From Bufo bufo (lineage: Eukaryota; Chordata; Amphibia; Anura; Bufonidae): DNA of 64,000 bases. Location: assembly GCF_905171765.1 (NCBI RefSeq), contig NC_053391.1:692009175-692073174 (forward strand), given 5' to 3'. The notes under the pieces were generated by a model. It ran no database searches. It was not told the origin of the DNA and saw nothing but the letters and a program-made list of their open reading frames with translations. Shown in pieces: positions 11,701 through 26,400 of this stretch (positions are counted from its first letter, which is position 1; each line of letters begins with the position of its first letter). The position numbers and the translations under genes are program-made.

Positions 11701-14421
11701 CATGCCTAGACAATTTGGATAACTGGCTGAATATACAAAAAGCAGGGCTATATAAGAGTCAATAAGTTGTAACCGTTGCTTCACTGGTGGTTTAGGGTAG
11801 TGAAGGGGTTGATACCTACTTCCCTTGTGTTCTACCTGCTTACCAGATAGTCTAGTGAAAGGTGAGGGTTAATATCAAGTTCCTGGGTATATGGGTAACA
11901 AAGAGAATAATGCCTACTTATTGATGATCTATTAGAATTTAGAGTTTTCGAGGGGTAATGTCTAATCCCAGGTGTGAATTAGAGTGAAGGAGATAAAGAC
12001 TGATTCCTTGGCGATCTAGTGAAACAAAGAGGTCAATATCAGAGTCCCAGATGGTCTCAAATCTTCTCAGTCCCAGGTAGCAAAGGGATTAATGCTTGAT
12101 TCTCTTGTGGTCTAGGGTAGCATGCAGGTGAATATCTGCTTCCCTGAGAGTTTAGCGAAGAGAAAAGGTTTATGTCAGCATCATTGGTGGTCTAGGGTAG
12201 TAAGGGGGGTATGTATACACTTTCCGAGTTGTCTAGGTTAATGAAAAGGTAAATGTTGGCTTCCATGGTGTCCTGGAGCAATGGAGAAGTTCAAGATTAT
12301 GTCTGGTGGTATTATGTAGTCCCATCTACAGCTGTCCAGTATTGATGCCTTCATCTGTAGATTGTTTTTGTTGGGTTTTCCATTTATTGTAACAGAGATC
12401 CAGGTCTATAAGAAGATTTTAAAGTTAGTAGTCTTAGTTGACCAAGTGTAGACTGTCTTACCTTGTGTTCCATGAAAGAACGCTACAATAATAAGTCTCG
12501 TAGAGTAGCAGATGTGACCAAGTCTCGTAGAGTAGCAGATGTGACCAGTCAACAAGGGGCTTTTGGTCTATAAATGGGCAGGTAGACATGGTCCTTAGTA
12601 CAGATGTGTGGAGGGCAAGGCCGCTATATTCATCTTCCACCCTCTATTCTAGGCGTCTACAGTAACACAACGGATATTTGTCAGTCTGGACTATTAAGCC
12701 AAAGTCCCAGCAGTGATCAGTGTGTGGCAAAGACTCAAACAGACAACAAGAATGTCTTGTCCATCCTGTTCATCGGTCAGATTCTCCTCGGGATCGGTGG
12801 TGTGCCCATTCAGCCTTTCGGAATTTCTTACATTGACGATTACGCCAGCAAAAGGAACTCGCCTCTTTACATAGGTGAGATGGGATGTAAATGGGATTCA
12901 AATGTGATAATTTAAGAAAGTGTTATCCTTGAGGTTTTCCTGGTTCTCGCCCTTTAAAGCTGCTACCTCTTGAAATAGTACCAGTATGGTTGGCTGCTGA
13001 CAAACAGTGACCAGAGACACTGGTACTTAGCATTGAGGGAACAGGCAAACTCATAACAGGATATGCAAATCAGTGAAACAGTCCAAAGGTCAGAACAGGT
13101 AGCACAGTCAGTACTATTAACAGGTACAGTTCAGGTCAGGAGGCAGAGCATCAGGAACCAGGAAACAGGCAGAGGTCATTATATAGGCAGAAAATGGATT
13201 AGAGCTCTAAACAGACTCTGGCAAGGTAGAGAGACCTGGGAAAATCTGTAGAGGTCAGCAGTACAGCTATATAGCAATTAACAATTAGAAACAGCCTTGC
13301 AGCAGCTCACAGGGCAAGAGGAGATTAACCCTTCCAGTACTGCAACAGTACAGGAAGTCATCCCCTATAAGCACAGGACAGTGATGGCCATGAACTGCAA
13401 TTGTAATGCCTAAAAATTAACTTCTTCTTCCCTATATTGTACCAATCCTTAGTTGAAGCCAATGGAATACTCCAGAGCTGCATTCACAATTCTGTTGGCT
13501 GTTATTGGACATAGTCAGCAAACTTGCACACTGTTCATTTGCATAATATCCAGTGACTGTAAAGTGCAGCATCTGGTATAAGGTGGACATTTCAAAAAAT
13601 CTATATATGAGAGGAGGCTCTGTTTAGGTGTTGAACAAGTAGGGAATGCTACAAAATGTCAGCTCTGCAGCCTACAAAAAAACTCAAAACAAAATCTGAG
13701 CAACAATCTGGGCACTTCAAAATAATTTGAAGTGTTTGCCTTCTCTACAGACAGTGGAGGGGGTGGAGGACCACACGAATGCAGGATCAGACTACACAGG
13801 ATTGTTTGTAGTCTGTAACCATGGTAACATAGATCTTCACAGAAGCTGTAGAAACTAAACACAAAGAGATCCTGTGGATTGAAGACCTGCTCTGCCACCA
13901 GGGTTGGGTTGGCCCCAGGTGTCTGTATGTGGGTCCTTGGGTGACAGTCACAGTGAAGTGTAGAGCATTATAACCCAGGATGAACTTCGCTAGCACTTTT
14001 TACAGGAGCTCCCGGGCCCCGACACAAAATCTGTAACCAGAGATGTAAAGTGCCTTCAGACACCTGAGTGTGACTGCCACCTGTGCCCTTCTGCTTAATG
14101 TGTACATGCCCTTACGTGTGGGTGCTGCAGGGTGTGACCCGTCTGCTCAGCTGTAGCCCGTCTGTCCCGGAGATGAGCAGCGTGCAGCCAGATTCCTCAC
14201 ATCTTCGCCAAACTAGATTCTCCTCATTTTGGATCTCATCCAGTCACACAAACACGAAACACTGTGGCCGTGACTCAACAGTTCCTGAGGAAAAAGAAGC
14301 TGCGAGATTTCTCTGAATTCTGCAAATTTCTGCTTCAAAGGAAATACAAAAACATCCATTAGTAATAATAAAACACGGGAGGGGGTGAAAACGAGGCGAG
14401 AAGACCACCCAAATCCAACAA

Positions 14422-14491
<70 letters not shown>

Positions 14492-17400
14492 CTATCTTAC
14501 CTGAGAGTTCCTCCTAATATATTCTAATGATAAGATAATAGATTCTGCTCCGGGTCGATGTTCATTGTAATGGATTCTGCCTCTGGGATGAGCGCTCTCT
14601 GCTCTGCAGGATCCTGAGTTTATCATTTGCAGGATCAAATATTTGTCCATAAATTACATTTTGCAGAGTGACTTTAATGATTCTGGTAATCCCCAGATAA
14701 CACCACGCCTCATACATAATGTAAGCGATGCTGCATTGCCTTCATGTCACACATATCCAGTTTTCTAAGGATACGAGACGCCGCAGTGAAGTGGTTTTTA
14801 TCTTGGACATTGCTGAATGATTTTGATGTTTGTCTAGTTTTTCCTTGTGGATTTGTTGGATAATTCCACTAGAAACCGTGACATGAATTGTGGGCAGAAT
14901 ATCTTTCCTGCATTCGATTAAGGCCTCATGCACACGACCGTGGTGTGTTTTGCGGTCCGCAGATCGCGGATGGCATCCGTGCGCATTCCACAATTTGCAG
15001 AACGGCACGGACAGCTTTTACATATAACTGTAAAGCGCGGACAAGAATAGGACATGTTATATTTTTTTAGCGGGGCCATGGAACGGAGCAACGGATGCGG
15101 ACAGCACATGGAGTGCTGTTCACATCTTTTGTGGCCATATTGAAGTGAATGAGTCCGCACACGAGCCGTCAAAACTGCGGCTCGGATGCGGACCAAAACA
15201 ACGGCCGTGTGCATGAGGCCTAATAGTAATGACTTCACCATCCTATGAATGTGAGCAGTTGCTCCGCTGTATCCACGCACTCTGTGGGCTCCATGTTCTG
15301 ATTTGGTCCCTTCCTGCGTCTTTCTACTTTTATTCCTGTCATCCTGTTCCGTGTTTCCTTCATCCCCTACCACCCTGCCTCATTCATTTCTGTTCTCACT
15401 GCTTCATCCATGTCCTCATGACCTTCAGTTTCTCCATCACTTTTCTAATTTATCCATGTCCTGCTTCTACTCCCTTCACCTGGTTCCTGTTCTAACACTG
15501 TCTACTCAGCCCCAGCCATGTTCTGCCTTGGTTCTTTGATTTCTTCTGTTCTGTTTCCTGCCTCAGTTCCATCCATGAGCATTTTTCATTTATCAGAATT
15601 CTATCTCCAATCGAAGTCCTTCTGTTCCGTTCCTGTCCTGCCTTGATTCCATTATCATCCTGCCCTGATTCCATTCCTGTCCTGCCTTAATTCCATCCCC
15701 ATCCTGCCTTTGTTGTTCCATCCTTGTCCTGCCTTGATTCCATTTCCCCCTATCCTGCCTTGCATCCACCCCCCTGTCCTGCCTTGCATCCACCCCCCCT
15801 GTCCTGCCTTGCATCCACCCCCCTGTCCTGCCTTGCATCCACCCCCCCTGTCCTGCCTTGCATCCACCCCCCTGTCCTGCCTTGCATCCACCCCCCTGTC
15901 CTGCCTTGCATCCACCCCCCTGTCCTGCCTTGCATCCACCCCCCTGTCCTGCCTTGCATCCACCCCCCTGTCCTGCCTTGCATCCATCCCCCTGTCCTGC
16001 CTTGCATCCACCCCCTGTCCTGCCTTGCATCCACCCCCCTGTCCTGCCTTGCATCCACCCCCTGTCCTGCCTTGCATCCATCCCCCTGTCCTGCCTTGCA
16101 TCCACCCCCTGTCCTGCCTTGCATCCACCCCCTGTCCTGCCTTGCATCCACCCCCCTGTCCTGCCTTGCATCCACCCCCCTGTCCTGCCTTGCATCCACC
16201 CCCTGTCCTGCCTTGCATCCACCCCCCTGTCCTGCCTTGGTTCCATCCTTGCCCTGCCTTGTCTTCATCCCTATGCTGCCTTGTTTTCACCTTGTGCCCT
16301 GCTTTCCTTCTATTCCTGTCCTTCTTGCTTCCATCTTGGTCCTAGCTTGCTTCCATCTTGGTCCTATCTTGATTCTACCTTTTATCTTGCCTCTGTTCCA
16401 ATTATGACCTTTTTGTCCCATCTATGTCCTGCTTTGATTCTTACCATGTCCTATACAGGTTCTTTCATGTTCCATATAAGTTTTATCCCTGTCCTGCCTT
16501 CCCTCCACCCATGTCCTGCTTTCATTCCATCTGTGTCCCCCTCTCCTTGCCCCCTGCCATCTTACCTTGGTTCAATCCATGTCCTCCTATCCCTTTCCAT
16601 CTGTGTCCTGCTCCATTCCATCTGTGCCCCCTTATGTTCCCTCTGTTTTCTGCCACTGGAGCCTCATTTACCTGCCTCTATGTAACTCAAGTAAATGAGA
16701 CTAAGCTGCAGTACTGCCCATGACCCATGGCCAGGTGTGGCGCTGTTTCTGGAAGAAATCAGCCATGTTTTCATAATCCTGGACAAACCCTCTAAGGACT
16801 CCTTCTTTCAGGACTTCAATCTGTTATGACCAAGTTGTGTAATTCCAGTCATTCTTATCCAATCCATTAACATAAGGACGTCTCCGATCATTTACAATCA
16901 TATTAGAACGATTCAGGGTACAAAGTGTTCCTCTAAATCCTCCCTATCTTTCATCTTCTTCAGGCATCCTCTTTGCTGTGACGGTGATGGGCCCCGGCGT
17001 CGCTTTCATCCTGGGATCGGCCATGTTACGCTACTATGTGGACATTGACAAGCTCCCAGCCAGTGAGTGTGAACGCTAAGCAAGCATTAGGCTGAGATCC
17101 AAAGCTTCGAGGCGACTATGACAGCGGGCTGCCGATGGTCCAGAAATAAAGGCGACCTGACAGGTGCCGTGCTGCCGAGCGTTGCCGCCTTCTGCCGACT
17201 CATGAAATGTCTATTATCGGCCCAGCACGCTGTCTGCTGCAGCATCTGCTGCTATCTCAGCGTGCAAGACCTTTAACTCTGCAACGTGTTCAGTAACAAA
17301 ACCTCAAAGTGCTGCTCCGAGAGTAGGACTGACGTATCTAAGTATCTGGACGTATCTAGGTCAGACGGATAGAGAGTCATCATCTTGGAAACATCTATCT

Positions 17401-20400
17401 CCTCTCCTAGTAAACTAGCGTGTCCCTCAAAAATGTATACATGTTTGCAAAATAATAGCAATAACATTTAAAGGGCCAGCAAACTATTTGTGCAAGTTTC
17501 CATGCCTGTAATCTACAGTCCGCAGCTCATTCATATAGGTCCTGGACCTTGAGGGACAGTGGAGCTTGCAATGTCATGGAGGCCACAAACACAGTATAAA
17601 CCATGCCTGGATTGATACAATTGTGACCATATTACAAGATCAGGAGTTGTCACCTTGAGATTTCAGATATCAGCCTGATTTCAAGGCTTTGGAAACTTAG
17701 GGGGCAATTATTTTATGATGGTTTTTACTTACTATGGGCTAAAAATCATTATTTTCTTTTTTCAATTGGTCTTTACTAAAAATGTTCAGCCCTTTTTGAG
17801 TTACAAGTGTTAAAAATAATCAGTCTGTTTGCAGTGTATCACTTCTCAGTCCTGTCAGCTGACAGCTCATGCAAAGCCTTACTTCTGACCTCATAAACAC
17901 TCATATTCTCATCGGTTTAGCTATAATGAGTGTTTCTGAGGTTAGAAGATCAGAGATATGGCTTCATATTAGCTGATGGCACTGAGAAGTGATACACTGC
18001 AGACTGATTTTTTAACCCCTGTAACTAAAAAACGGTTAAACATTTTTAATAAAGACCAATTGAAAAATAATTTTAGCCCAAAATAAGTAAAATGCCATAA
18101 TAGAATAAAATTGCCTTGAAAGTGCCCATAGCCTTTAAATCATAACTTACCTAATGTGCCGCCAATGCAGAACTGCCCCTGATCTGATAACTGTCCGCCA
18201 AAATAGTTTTTGACTATTTCAGATGATTAGATGATTCAGAAATTTGAAATCGTTTGCAAAGGCAGCTGCCAAAAATGTGCTCTAAAAAATGTGATCAGGT
18301 CGGGGGCTTTTGGTCATCATCAGATGAATGCCGCCGATCATTTATCATTTTATACTGCAGAAAATGATAATCCCCCTTCTGCTGCCCCCCCCCCCTCCTT
18401 GTCCCTACCCGGTGCTGCCTAAGGCAATCGCCTCACCTCGCCTCATTGGTGGTGCGCCCCTGTCCAAGGGGATCCGGCTGCTTTCCGGCATGAGTGCTGA
18501 GCTTAACCCGGACAAAAACCATTGCATGGTGATAGTCGGATCATTTGTATAAATGATAAAATAAAAATAAAAAAAATGTTTTTTTTTAATTTAATGAATT
18601 TTTTTAAAATTTATATATCTAAAAAAATAAATCAATAAAGCTATAAAATGCAACATAAAAACAAAATATATTATAAAAAATAATACAAAAACCTCAACAA
18701 AAACGCGATGTCAGAAATCTATAGTCTAATATCGTTGTAAGATGTGGAAATAAATGAAATAGAATAAAACAAATACAATAATTAATTATAAATCAAAAAA
18801 ATTTAATAAAACAAAATAAATTATAATAATATAATATAAATAAAGACAGTTTCTGAAGGCACGGATACAATGACCTTATCGCTCAAATCTCTTCCCAGGT
18901 GAAATCGTCCTCACCCCCAGTGACCCGCGCTGGATCGGCGCCTGGTGGCTGGGCTTCATCGTGGCGGCCAGCGTTGTGGCCCTGGCCTCCATTCCCTACT
19001 TCTTCTTCCCCAAAGAAATTATTAAACAGGTAACTACCATCCGATAACAGGACTCGGCTTATACCTGCGTTTTCGTAAGGAAGGGGCAGGAAGTATTTAA
19101 AGGGACCAATCACCGATAACTAATTAAAGGGGTTGTCCAGAATAGAAAATAAAAGAACATGGTGGCCTTCTTCCAGAAACAGTGTCACATCTCTCCGAGT
19201 GTCGTATGTATTATTGTAGCTCAGTCCCACTCATTCCAATGGAACTGAGATGCAATACCACACACAACCTGTGGACAAATGTGGCGCTGTTTCTGGAAGA
19301 AAGCTGCCATGTTTTTCCTAATGCTCTTAGGCCATGAACAGCTTCCAGAGGGCTGGATCGCTGGTGTGCATGCTGGACCGCCTGGACCCCCCCCATTCTT
19401 CTGAGCACCGGGAACCCCCCTATAAGATACCTATCCCCTTAAATGTTTATAGGGGATAGGTTTATCTCTTGGGATGACCCCTAGGAGCCCCTTTATAGAG
19501 TTGCATGAAAATGAAGACAAGACCAACCTACCATGGGCCCCTTTCTCTCCAGGGGCCCCTTTGTAGCCACAAGGGCTGCCTTCATAGTTATGCACAGCCT
19601 TGCCACCCTGTCAGGACAGGACTGGGCAGTAGGACCGCACACCCGCACTGGATTATACAGATTCCTGGGGAAGGGGTTCTGGCGGCCATGCTGCCCTGTA
19701 GTCCCATCAGCTTAGAGTCAGGTGGAAGCAGCTGAAGCCTTGATATTTACTTCTGGCGTCTTGCATAATGTGGTTCCGTGATTAGGCCCCGGGCTGTGCA
19801 GTTCCTGAAATCTTTCTGCAGAGTTAGGAGATTGTGGTTTGTCTGTTTTGCTGAGTGCGACGCAAAGAAAGTCTCGCTGAGCCAAGCAGATATGGAGAAG
19901 AAAATAACCCGCAGAGCTCTGCTACATCTGTATACTTTGACCTCTTTGGGCACATTGGATATGGTCAGGGCCGGGCATGGGTTGGGGTGGTGCCCTATTC
20001 TATCAATGCCCCCTTTTCCTCCTCCTATAGGGATACAGCACAAAATGATAGCACCAAATGCTGAAGGAGGGCAGCGGCGCCCTGTGCTGCTGCTTCTCCG
20101 TAGCTTTGGGCACCAAGAGTGTGATTGTGGGTGCAAAGATCGAGGACATCGGGGGCCCCTTCTGTAAAGACAAGTGGTGTGCGCTGTGTGTGTATACAGG
20201 CCTCACACCAATAAAACCACTTCCCCCTAGTGGTGAGATTGTGTGCTGCATGCAGTTTACTGTCAGCAGAGACAGAGGTCCACTGATGGGACCCGTGGTG
20301 TATGACCACTGGTGTGGATGAATCAGGGGGGGTGTCCTCTGGTTGGATCTGTGATCTTCATGTTGCAGAAGGGTGCCCGATAGGGATTCAGTATGTGATC

Positions 20401-23400
20401 AGACATGATGTCACCGAGGAGTGCAGCTTGTGCTAAAGCAAAAGTAATGATGACAGATTCAGCTCTGCTACATCTGTAAATATAGGACGCACTTTCACAA
20501 TCCCGTTTGTCAAATTTTGGGCTGCGGAGGATGTGGCACGGAGGACGCACTTCTAACTTCTGCATTTTAGTTTTGCTCGATGAGTCTAAATATAAAAATC
20601 TCCGCCGGTAAATGAGCGCCCGCCAGGAAACCGCGTCTCACTTAAGATCGCAAAGTGATTAGGAAGTTAAAGCTGCAGGATGACGCACTGGCTGCTTCAT
20701 GAATAGAATACCAGAACTACAGTGAAGACTGACAAGAGCAGTGTAGGGCAAACTAATGGCTGATCATCCAGAGCTTTCAGGTTCATGAATAAATAGAAAA
20801 GCTACAACAAGTGGACAGAACAGTTGGAATGAGTCAAGGAGGATCGAAGACGGGCGACAACCTCTACTGTCACTGCAGTGCTATAGACCTTAAGCTCTGG
20901 TCACGTTGAGCCCTATGGTTTATGAATATAATGTCGGTGCCAGTAAAGACTGACACTAACACAGGTAGGGCTCATAAAGGCACTTTGTGTTGACTGTAGA
21001 CATAAAGCACTCATTATCTGAGAGATTACATTACATTGTGAAACCTATACCGCCAGCGTGGATGCATTGGATTCAGTGATCAGGTTGTCAGGTGTCAGAT
21101 TTCTGCTACTCTCAGGAGCCCATTAGATTATACTGTACATTCATGTTACCATCTGCCATATACACTCACTGACCAAAAACACACCGCCCCCCAGATAGAA
21201 ATGTCAGATTGCTGCCGTTATGTCTCAGGCAGATGTGTAAATGGTTGTAGGTGTGGCCTGATTACATACTGGGTCTTGCCACAAGAGGGCGTAACAGTGA
21301 TTCCCCTTCTAACCCTATAAAAATACTCACAGAGGCTACTTTAGGGTAGTGTACCTCTTGGTGAGAGATTGTTGACTGCTAGACATACCTCTACGATGCA
21401 ACCAAAGATATTTTGTGAAGTTGACAGACTTTCCGAGGGGACTCATTATTGTGCTGAGAGAAGCCAGATCAATTACTCAACCATTCTGACCACGGTGTTA
21501 GAAAGTGTGGGGGGGTAGTGATTACGTGAGGGCACACACGGTGAACCGGCTCAAGCCAGCCTGGACAGACACCAGTAGAGAGGATCTTTTTGCTCCGCCG
21601 ACAAACGCAAGGAGCTCCCACAGTTTTGTTGTCCACCATCCAGACACTGCTGGCCCCTTCATTACTCCCCCCTTGTCTCTGCCCGGACCATTTCCAGGCG
21701 CTTAGTAGATGGTGTTATGGTGCCCATTACATGTCCTGCCATTGACAGTCAGCCACCTTCACCTTTAATCTGATCATCTTTAGAGATGAATCTAGGTTTT
21801 GTTTGGGATCCAGCGATGGTCAGGTTGGAGTATGAAGTCCTGGTGGTCAGTGCTTCAATTTTGCCTTTGTTGTGGAGTGAGACACTGCCCCCACTACTGG
21901 TGTGATGATCTGGGAGCCAATGCATTAGACAGTTGGTCACCCCTAGTAGTGATATGAGGGACACTAACAGTTCAGTGATATGTGCAGGACATCCTGCTGC
22001 CCCGTGTGTCCGCTCATGGCAGGGCTTCTAACTGACATATTTCCGCAGGATAATTCCCGCACTCAGCAAGAGTTTCCCAGGAATGTCTCCTCCAGATTAC
22101 AACACTTCCATGGCTGCCCGGACACCAGATTTTTCACCGATCGAGCATTTATGGGACCGCCTAGGACGTCAGATTCACCAACCTAGGAGTGTGCAGGATC
22201 TACAGGCCCCAACATCTGTGGGCAAATGTGCCGCAGGATACCATGACCTGTATGCCTCCACACCCAACCGTATCTCATCTTCTATTCAGGCTAGAGGCCG
22301 TATCTCCTCTTGTATCCAGGCTAAAGGCTGTATCTCATCTTGTATCCAGGCTAAAGGCTGTATCTCATCTTGTATCCAGGCTAAAGGCTGTATCTCATCT
22401 TGCATCTAGCCTAGCGGTCGTATCTCATCTTGTATCCAGGCTAGAGGCTGTATCTCATCTTGTATCCAGACTAGAAGCCGTATCTCATCTTATATCCAGG
22501 CTAGAGGCCGTATCTCATCTTGTATCCATGCTAGAGGCCGTATCTCATCTTGTATCCAGGCTAGAGGCCGTATCTCATCTTGTATCCAGGCTAGAGGCCG
22601 TATCTCATCTTGTATCCAGGCTAGAGGCCGTATCTCATCTTGTATCCAGGCTAAAGGCTGTATCTCATCTTGTATCCAGGCTAAAGGCTGTATCTCATCT
22701 TGCATCTAGCCTAGAGGTCGTATCTCATCTTGTATCCAGGCTAGAGGCTGTATCTCATCTTGTATCCAGACTAGAAGCCGTATCTCATCTTATATCCAGC
22801 CTAGAGCCGTATCTCATCTTGTATCCAGGCTAGAGGCCGTATCTCATCTTGTATCCAGGCTAGAGGCCGTATCTCATCTTGTATCCAGGCTAGAGGCCGT
22901 ATCTCATCTTGTATCCAGTCTAGAGGCCGTATCTCATCTTGTATCCAGGCTAGAGGCCGTATCTCATCTTGTATCCAGGCTAGAGGCCGTATCTCATCTT
23001 GTATCCAGGCTAGAGGCCGTATCTCATCTTGTATCCAGGCTAGAGGCTGTATCTCATCTTGTATCCAGGCTAGAGGCTGTATCTCATCTTGTATCCAGGC
23101 TAGAGGCCGTATCTCCTCTTGTATCCAGGCTAGAGGCCGTATCTCATCTTGTATCCAGTCTAAAGGCTGTATCTCATCTTGTATCCAGGCTAAAGGCTGT
23201 ATCTCATCTTGCATCTAGCCTAGAGGTCGTATCTCATCTTGTATCCAGGCTAGAGGCTGTATCTCATCTTGTATCCAGACTAGAAGCCGTATCTCATCTT
23301 ATATCCAGCCTAGAGGCCGTATCTCATCTTGTATCCAGGCTAGAGGCCGTATCTCATCTTGTATCCAGGCTAGAGGCCGTATCTCATCTTGTATCCAGGC

Positions 23401-26400
23401 TAGAGGCCGTATCTCATCTTGTATCCAGGCTAGAGGCCGTATCTCATTTTGTATCCAGGCTAGAGGTCGTATCTCATCTTGTATCCAGGCTAAAGGCTGT
23501 ATCTCATCTTGTATCCAGGCTAAAGGCTGTATCTCATCTTGCATCTAGCCTAGAGGTCGTATCTCATCTTGTATCCAGGCTAGAGACTGTATCTCATCTT
23601 GTATCCAGGCTAGAGACCGTATCCCATCTTGTATCCAGGCTAGAGGCCATATCTCACCTTGTATCCAGGCTAGAGGCCATATCTCACCTTGTATCCAGGC
23701 TAGAGGCCATATCTCCTCTTGTATCCAGTCTAGAGGCCGTATCTCATCTTGTATCCAGGCTAGAGGCCGTATCTCATCTTGTATCCAGTCTAGAGGCCGT
23801 ATCTCATCTTGTATCCAGGCTAGAGGCCGTATCTCATCTTATATCCAGGCTAGAGGCCGTATCTCATCTTGTATCCAGGCTAGAGGCTGTATCTCCTCTT
23901 GTATCCAGGCTAGAGGCCGTATCTCCTCTTGTATCCAGGCTAGAGGCCGTATCTCATCTTGTATTCAGGCTAGAGGCCGTATCTCCTCTTGTATCCAGTC
24001 TAGAGGCCGTATCTCCTCTTGTATCCAGGCTAGAGGCCGTATCCCCTCTTGTATCCAGGCTAGAGGCCGTATCTCCTCTTGTATCCAGGCTAGAGGCGTA
24101 TCTCCTCTTGTATCCAGGTTAGAGGCCGTATCTCCTCTTGTATCCAGGTTAGAGGCCGTATCTCATCTTGTATCCAGGCTAGAGGCCGTATCTCCTCTTG
24201 TATCCAGGCTAGAGGATGTATCTCCTCTTGTATCCAGGTTAGAGGCCGTATCTCCTCTTGTATCCAGGTTAGAGGCCGTATCTCATCTTGTATCCAGGCT
24301 AGAGGCCGTATCTCATCTTGTATCGGGTATTAGGATATATAGAGTTAATGCCATTGCTTCTTCCTACAGTGGACTGTGGTGATGCATAGCTGTGACCTGC
24401 AGAACCCCGGCTCTTATTAGCTCCGCTCTGCGTTGCAGCCGACACTACACCTTTTCCTCGCTCTCGTGAGATTCTGTAGCTGATATTTTCTCTCTATTTC
24501 CCAGCAGGTCAAGCATGAGAGCGCAGATGAGAGCAAACCCGGCCTGATGGATGCCTTCAAGAATAATCCTGACAGAAGTGAACCCCTGTCCTTGGCACAG
24601 TTCATCAGAGGTACTCCGCTCATTATACATTGTAACCCTGCCACCTTACGCCCGGGGGACGCTTTTAACTCCCGGAAGGCTGAATTCATTCACATGATAT
24701 AATGGTCATTAAGAGAAACTGAATGTGGTAACAGTACAGCTCAAGGTTACTGTAAGAAAGGGGGAAATGTCGCCCAAGGGACCTACAGGAACCTCAAAAT
24801 GTTCTCTTTTTCTCTTTAAAATGTCATTTTCTCTTCCTTGTCCTGTATTTGTCCTTTCCCTTTCTTCCTACACTCACAGCTTCCCAACACTTTCCTTTTT
24901 GCAGTGTCTTCCAATTCCTTTGAATCTTCTCCTTTCTTGTGCTTTTCCCTTTCATAGAAAGATATAAGATTAATGGTATAAAAAGACAACATGGTCAATC
25001 TTGCCATTCCTGTTCTTCCTTCCTTTACTTATGTTTCCTTTCCACTGGTCCTTTTCATTTCTCCATCCCTTTCAATTTACTTCCTCTCTTGTTTCCTCTG
25101 CTGTTTCCTCTTTCCTTTCTACTTGCCCTTCCTCTTTACTTTCCACACCCCTTCGCTCCTTTTATCTTTTATTTTTAACATTCCATTGCCTTATAGTTTT
25201 CTTTCCCCTTCTCTTTTTCTTTCAATTTCCTCAACTCCTTTCAGTTCCTTTCTTCTTCTTTTCCTTACCCTTCACACTGCCACTTTACTTTCCATTATTT
25301 TTCCATTTCCCTTCCATTGCCTTACCTCTTCCCTCCTCCCCTTTAATTTTCCATCCTCTTCTATTTACCCTTCTCTTTCCACTTGTCCTTCATTTTTCCT
25401 TCCTCTCTCCTTGCCATTTCCCTTACGCCTTCAAATTCCATTGTCTTTCCTATTCTCTTCCCTTTCTACCTTTTCTGAAAGTTTGCATTTACTTCCTCTT
25501 CTGTTTTCCCTTCCCTTTCCACTCCACTTCACTTTCCATTTAGTTTCCCTTCTTATTACCCCTTTTCTCCCTCACATTCCTTTGCCTTACTTCCTCCCTT
25601 CCATTTCTTTTTCTGCAACCCTTTAAATTCCCTTCCTGTTTCCTCTTCCTCCTTCAAGCTACCTTCCTCCATCCTTTCCTTCTGCTCTCCATTTATACTT
25701 TATATTCCATTGTCCTTCCCATTCCCCTTTTCCCTCCCTTTCCTTATCCTTTTCCCTGTCACTTATAATTTCCCTTCTGTTTCCTGTTCTCTTTTTTCTT
25801 CATTTCATTTCTCTTTTACTTCCCTTCACTTCCCGGTGCTAGTCTCTTTCTCTAGAACATTCCTACTTCTATCACTTCCTTTTCCGCTTCCATCCTCTCT
25901 ACTCTTCCTACTTCGTACCCCTTCTCCTGCTTCTGGTAATGCAGCTCTATAGGGTCTGAGGATGGACTCCATAGTCCAGTAAATAAAATGTAGGAACAGA
26001 ACAGAGGACACAGGAAAAGAGCTGGAAACTTGGGTGACAACCAAAATGGACATATTAGTTTTTGGGGTCAATATGCCTCCCCCTCCCCCCATGGTATGAA
26101 TCAACAGGTTAATATGAATATTAGAGCATCTGTTACACATCAAACCTTCTTCCACTGCCTACTTCCTCCATAATGAAGTCCTATGAGGTTCCATCTGGGA
26201 GGTCAGATCTCACCCCCAGGTCACAGTGTCACTTGGTTGCTTCCTCATTATTCATAGATATCAGTGATACATTTCATTTATTCGCAGATTCGCAGATTGC
26301 TTCATTTCATGTGTAATAATCCAACTGCAGGACCTCCTCTGCCGCTGCTGTATAGAAGAGGTCACCCCCACCAAGGTCATTGCATTAACTATCTCTCTGC

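Noticed and set aside
15593..16685. Proline-rich and GRTGG-like frames up to 275 codons
   Set aside because: They are products of the 24-25 bp pyrimidine-rich minisatellite, open on both strands at once.
19747..20321. Overlapping frames of 69-129 codons in the intron at 19.7-20.3 kb
   Set aside because: Frames overlap on both strands, have no recognisable domain, and no splice sites consistent with SLCO2B1.
22189..23544. Periodic frames of 71-214 codons in the 30-bp array on both strands
   Set aside because: A 30-bp unit without a stop is open in several frames by construction; there is no unique protein domain.
24991..25626. Phe/Leu/Pro-rich frame of 211 codons that looks like a membrane protein
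   Set aside because: Composition of a C/T-rich tract gives hydrophobic codons in any frame; no conserved motif.
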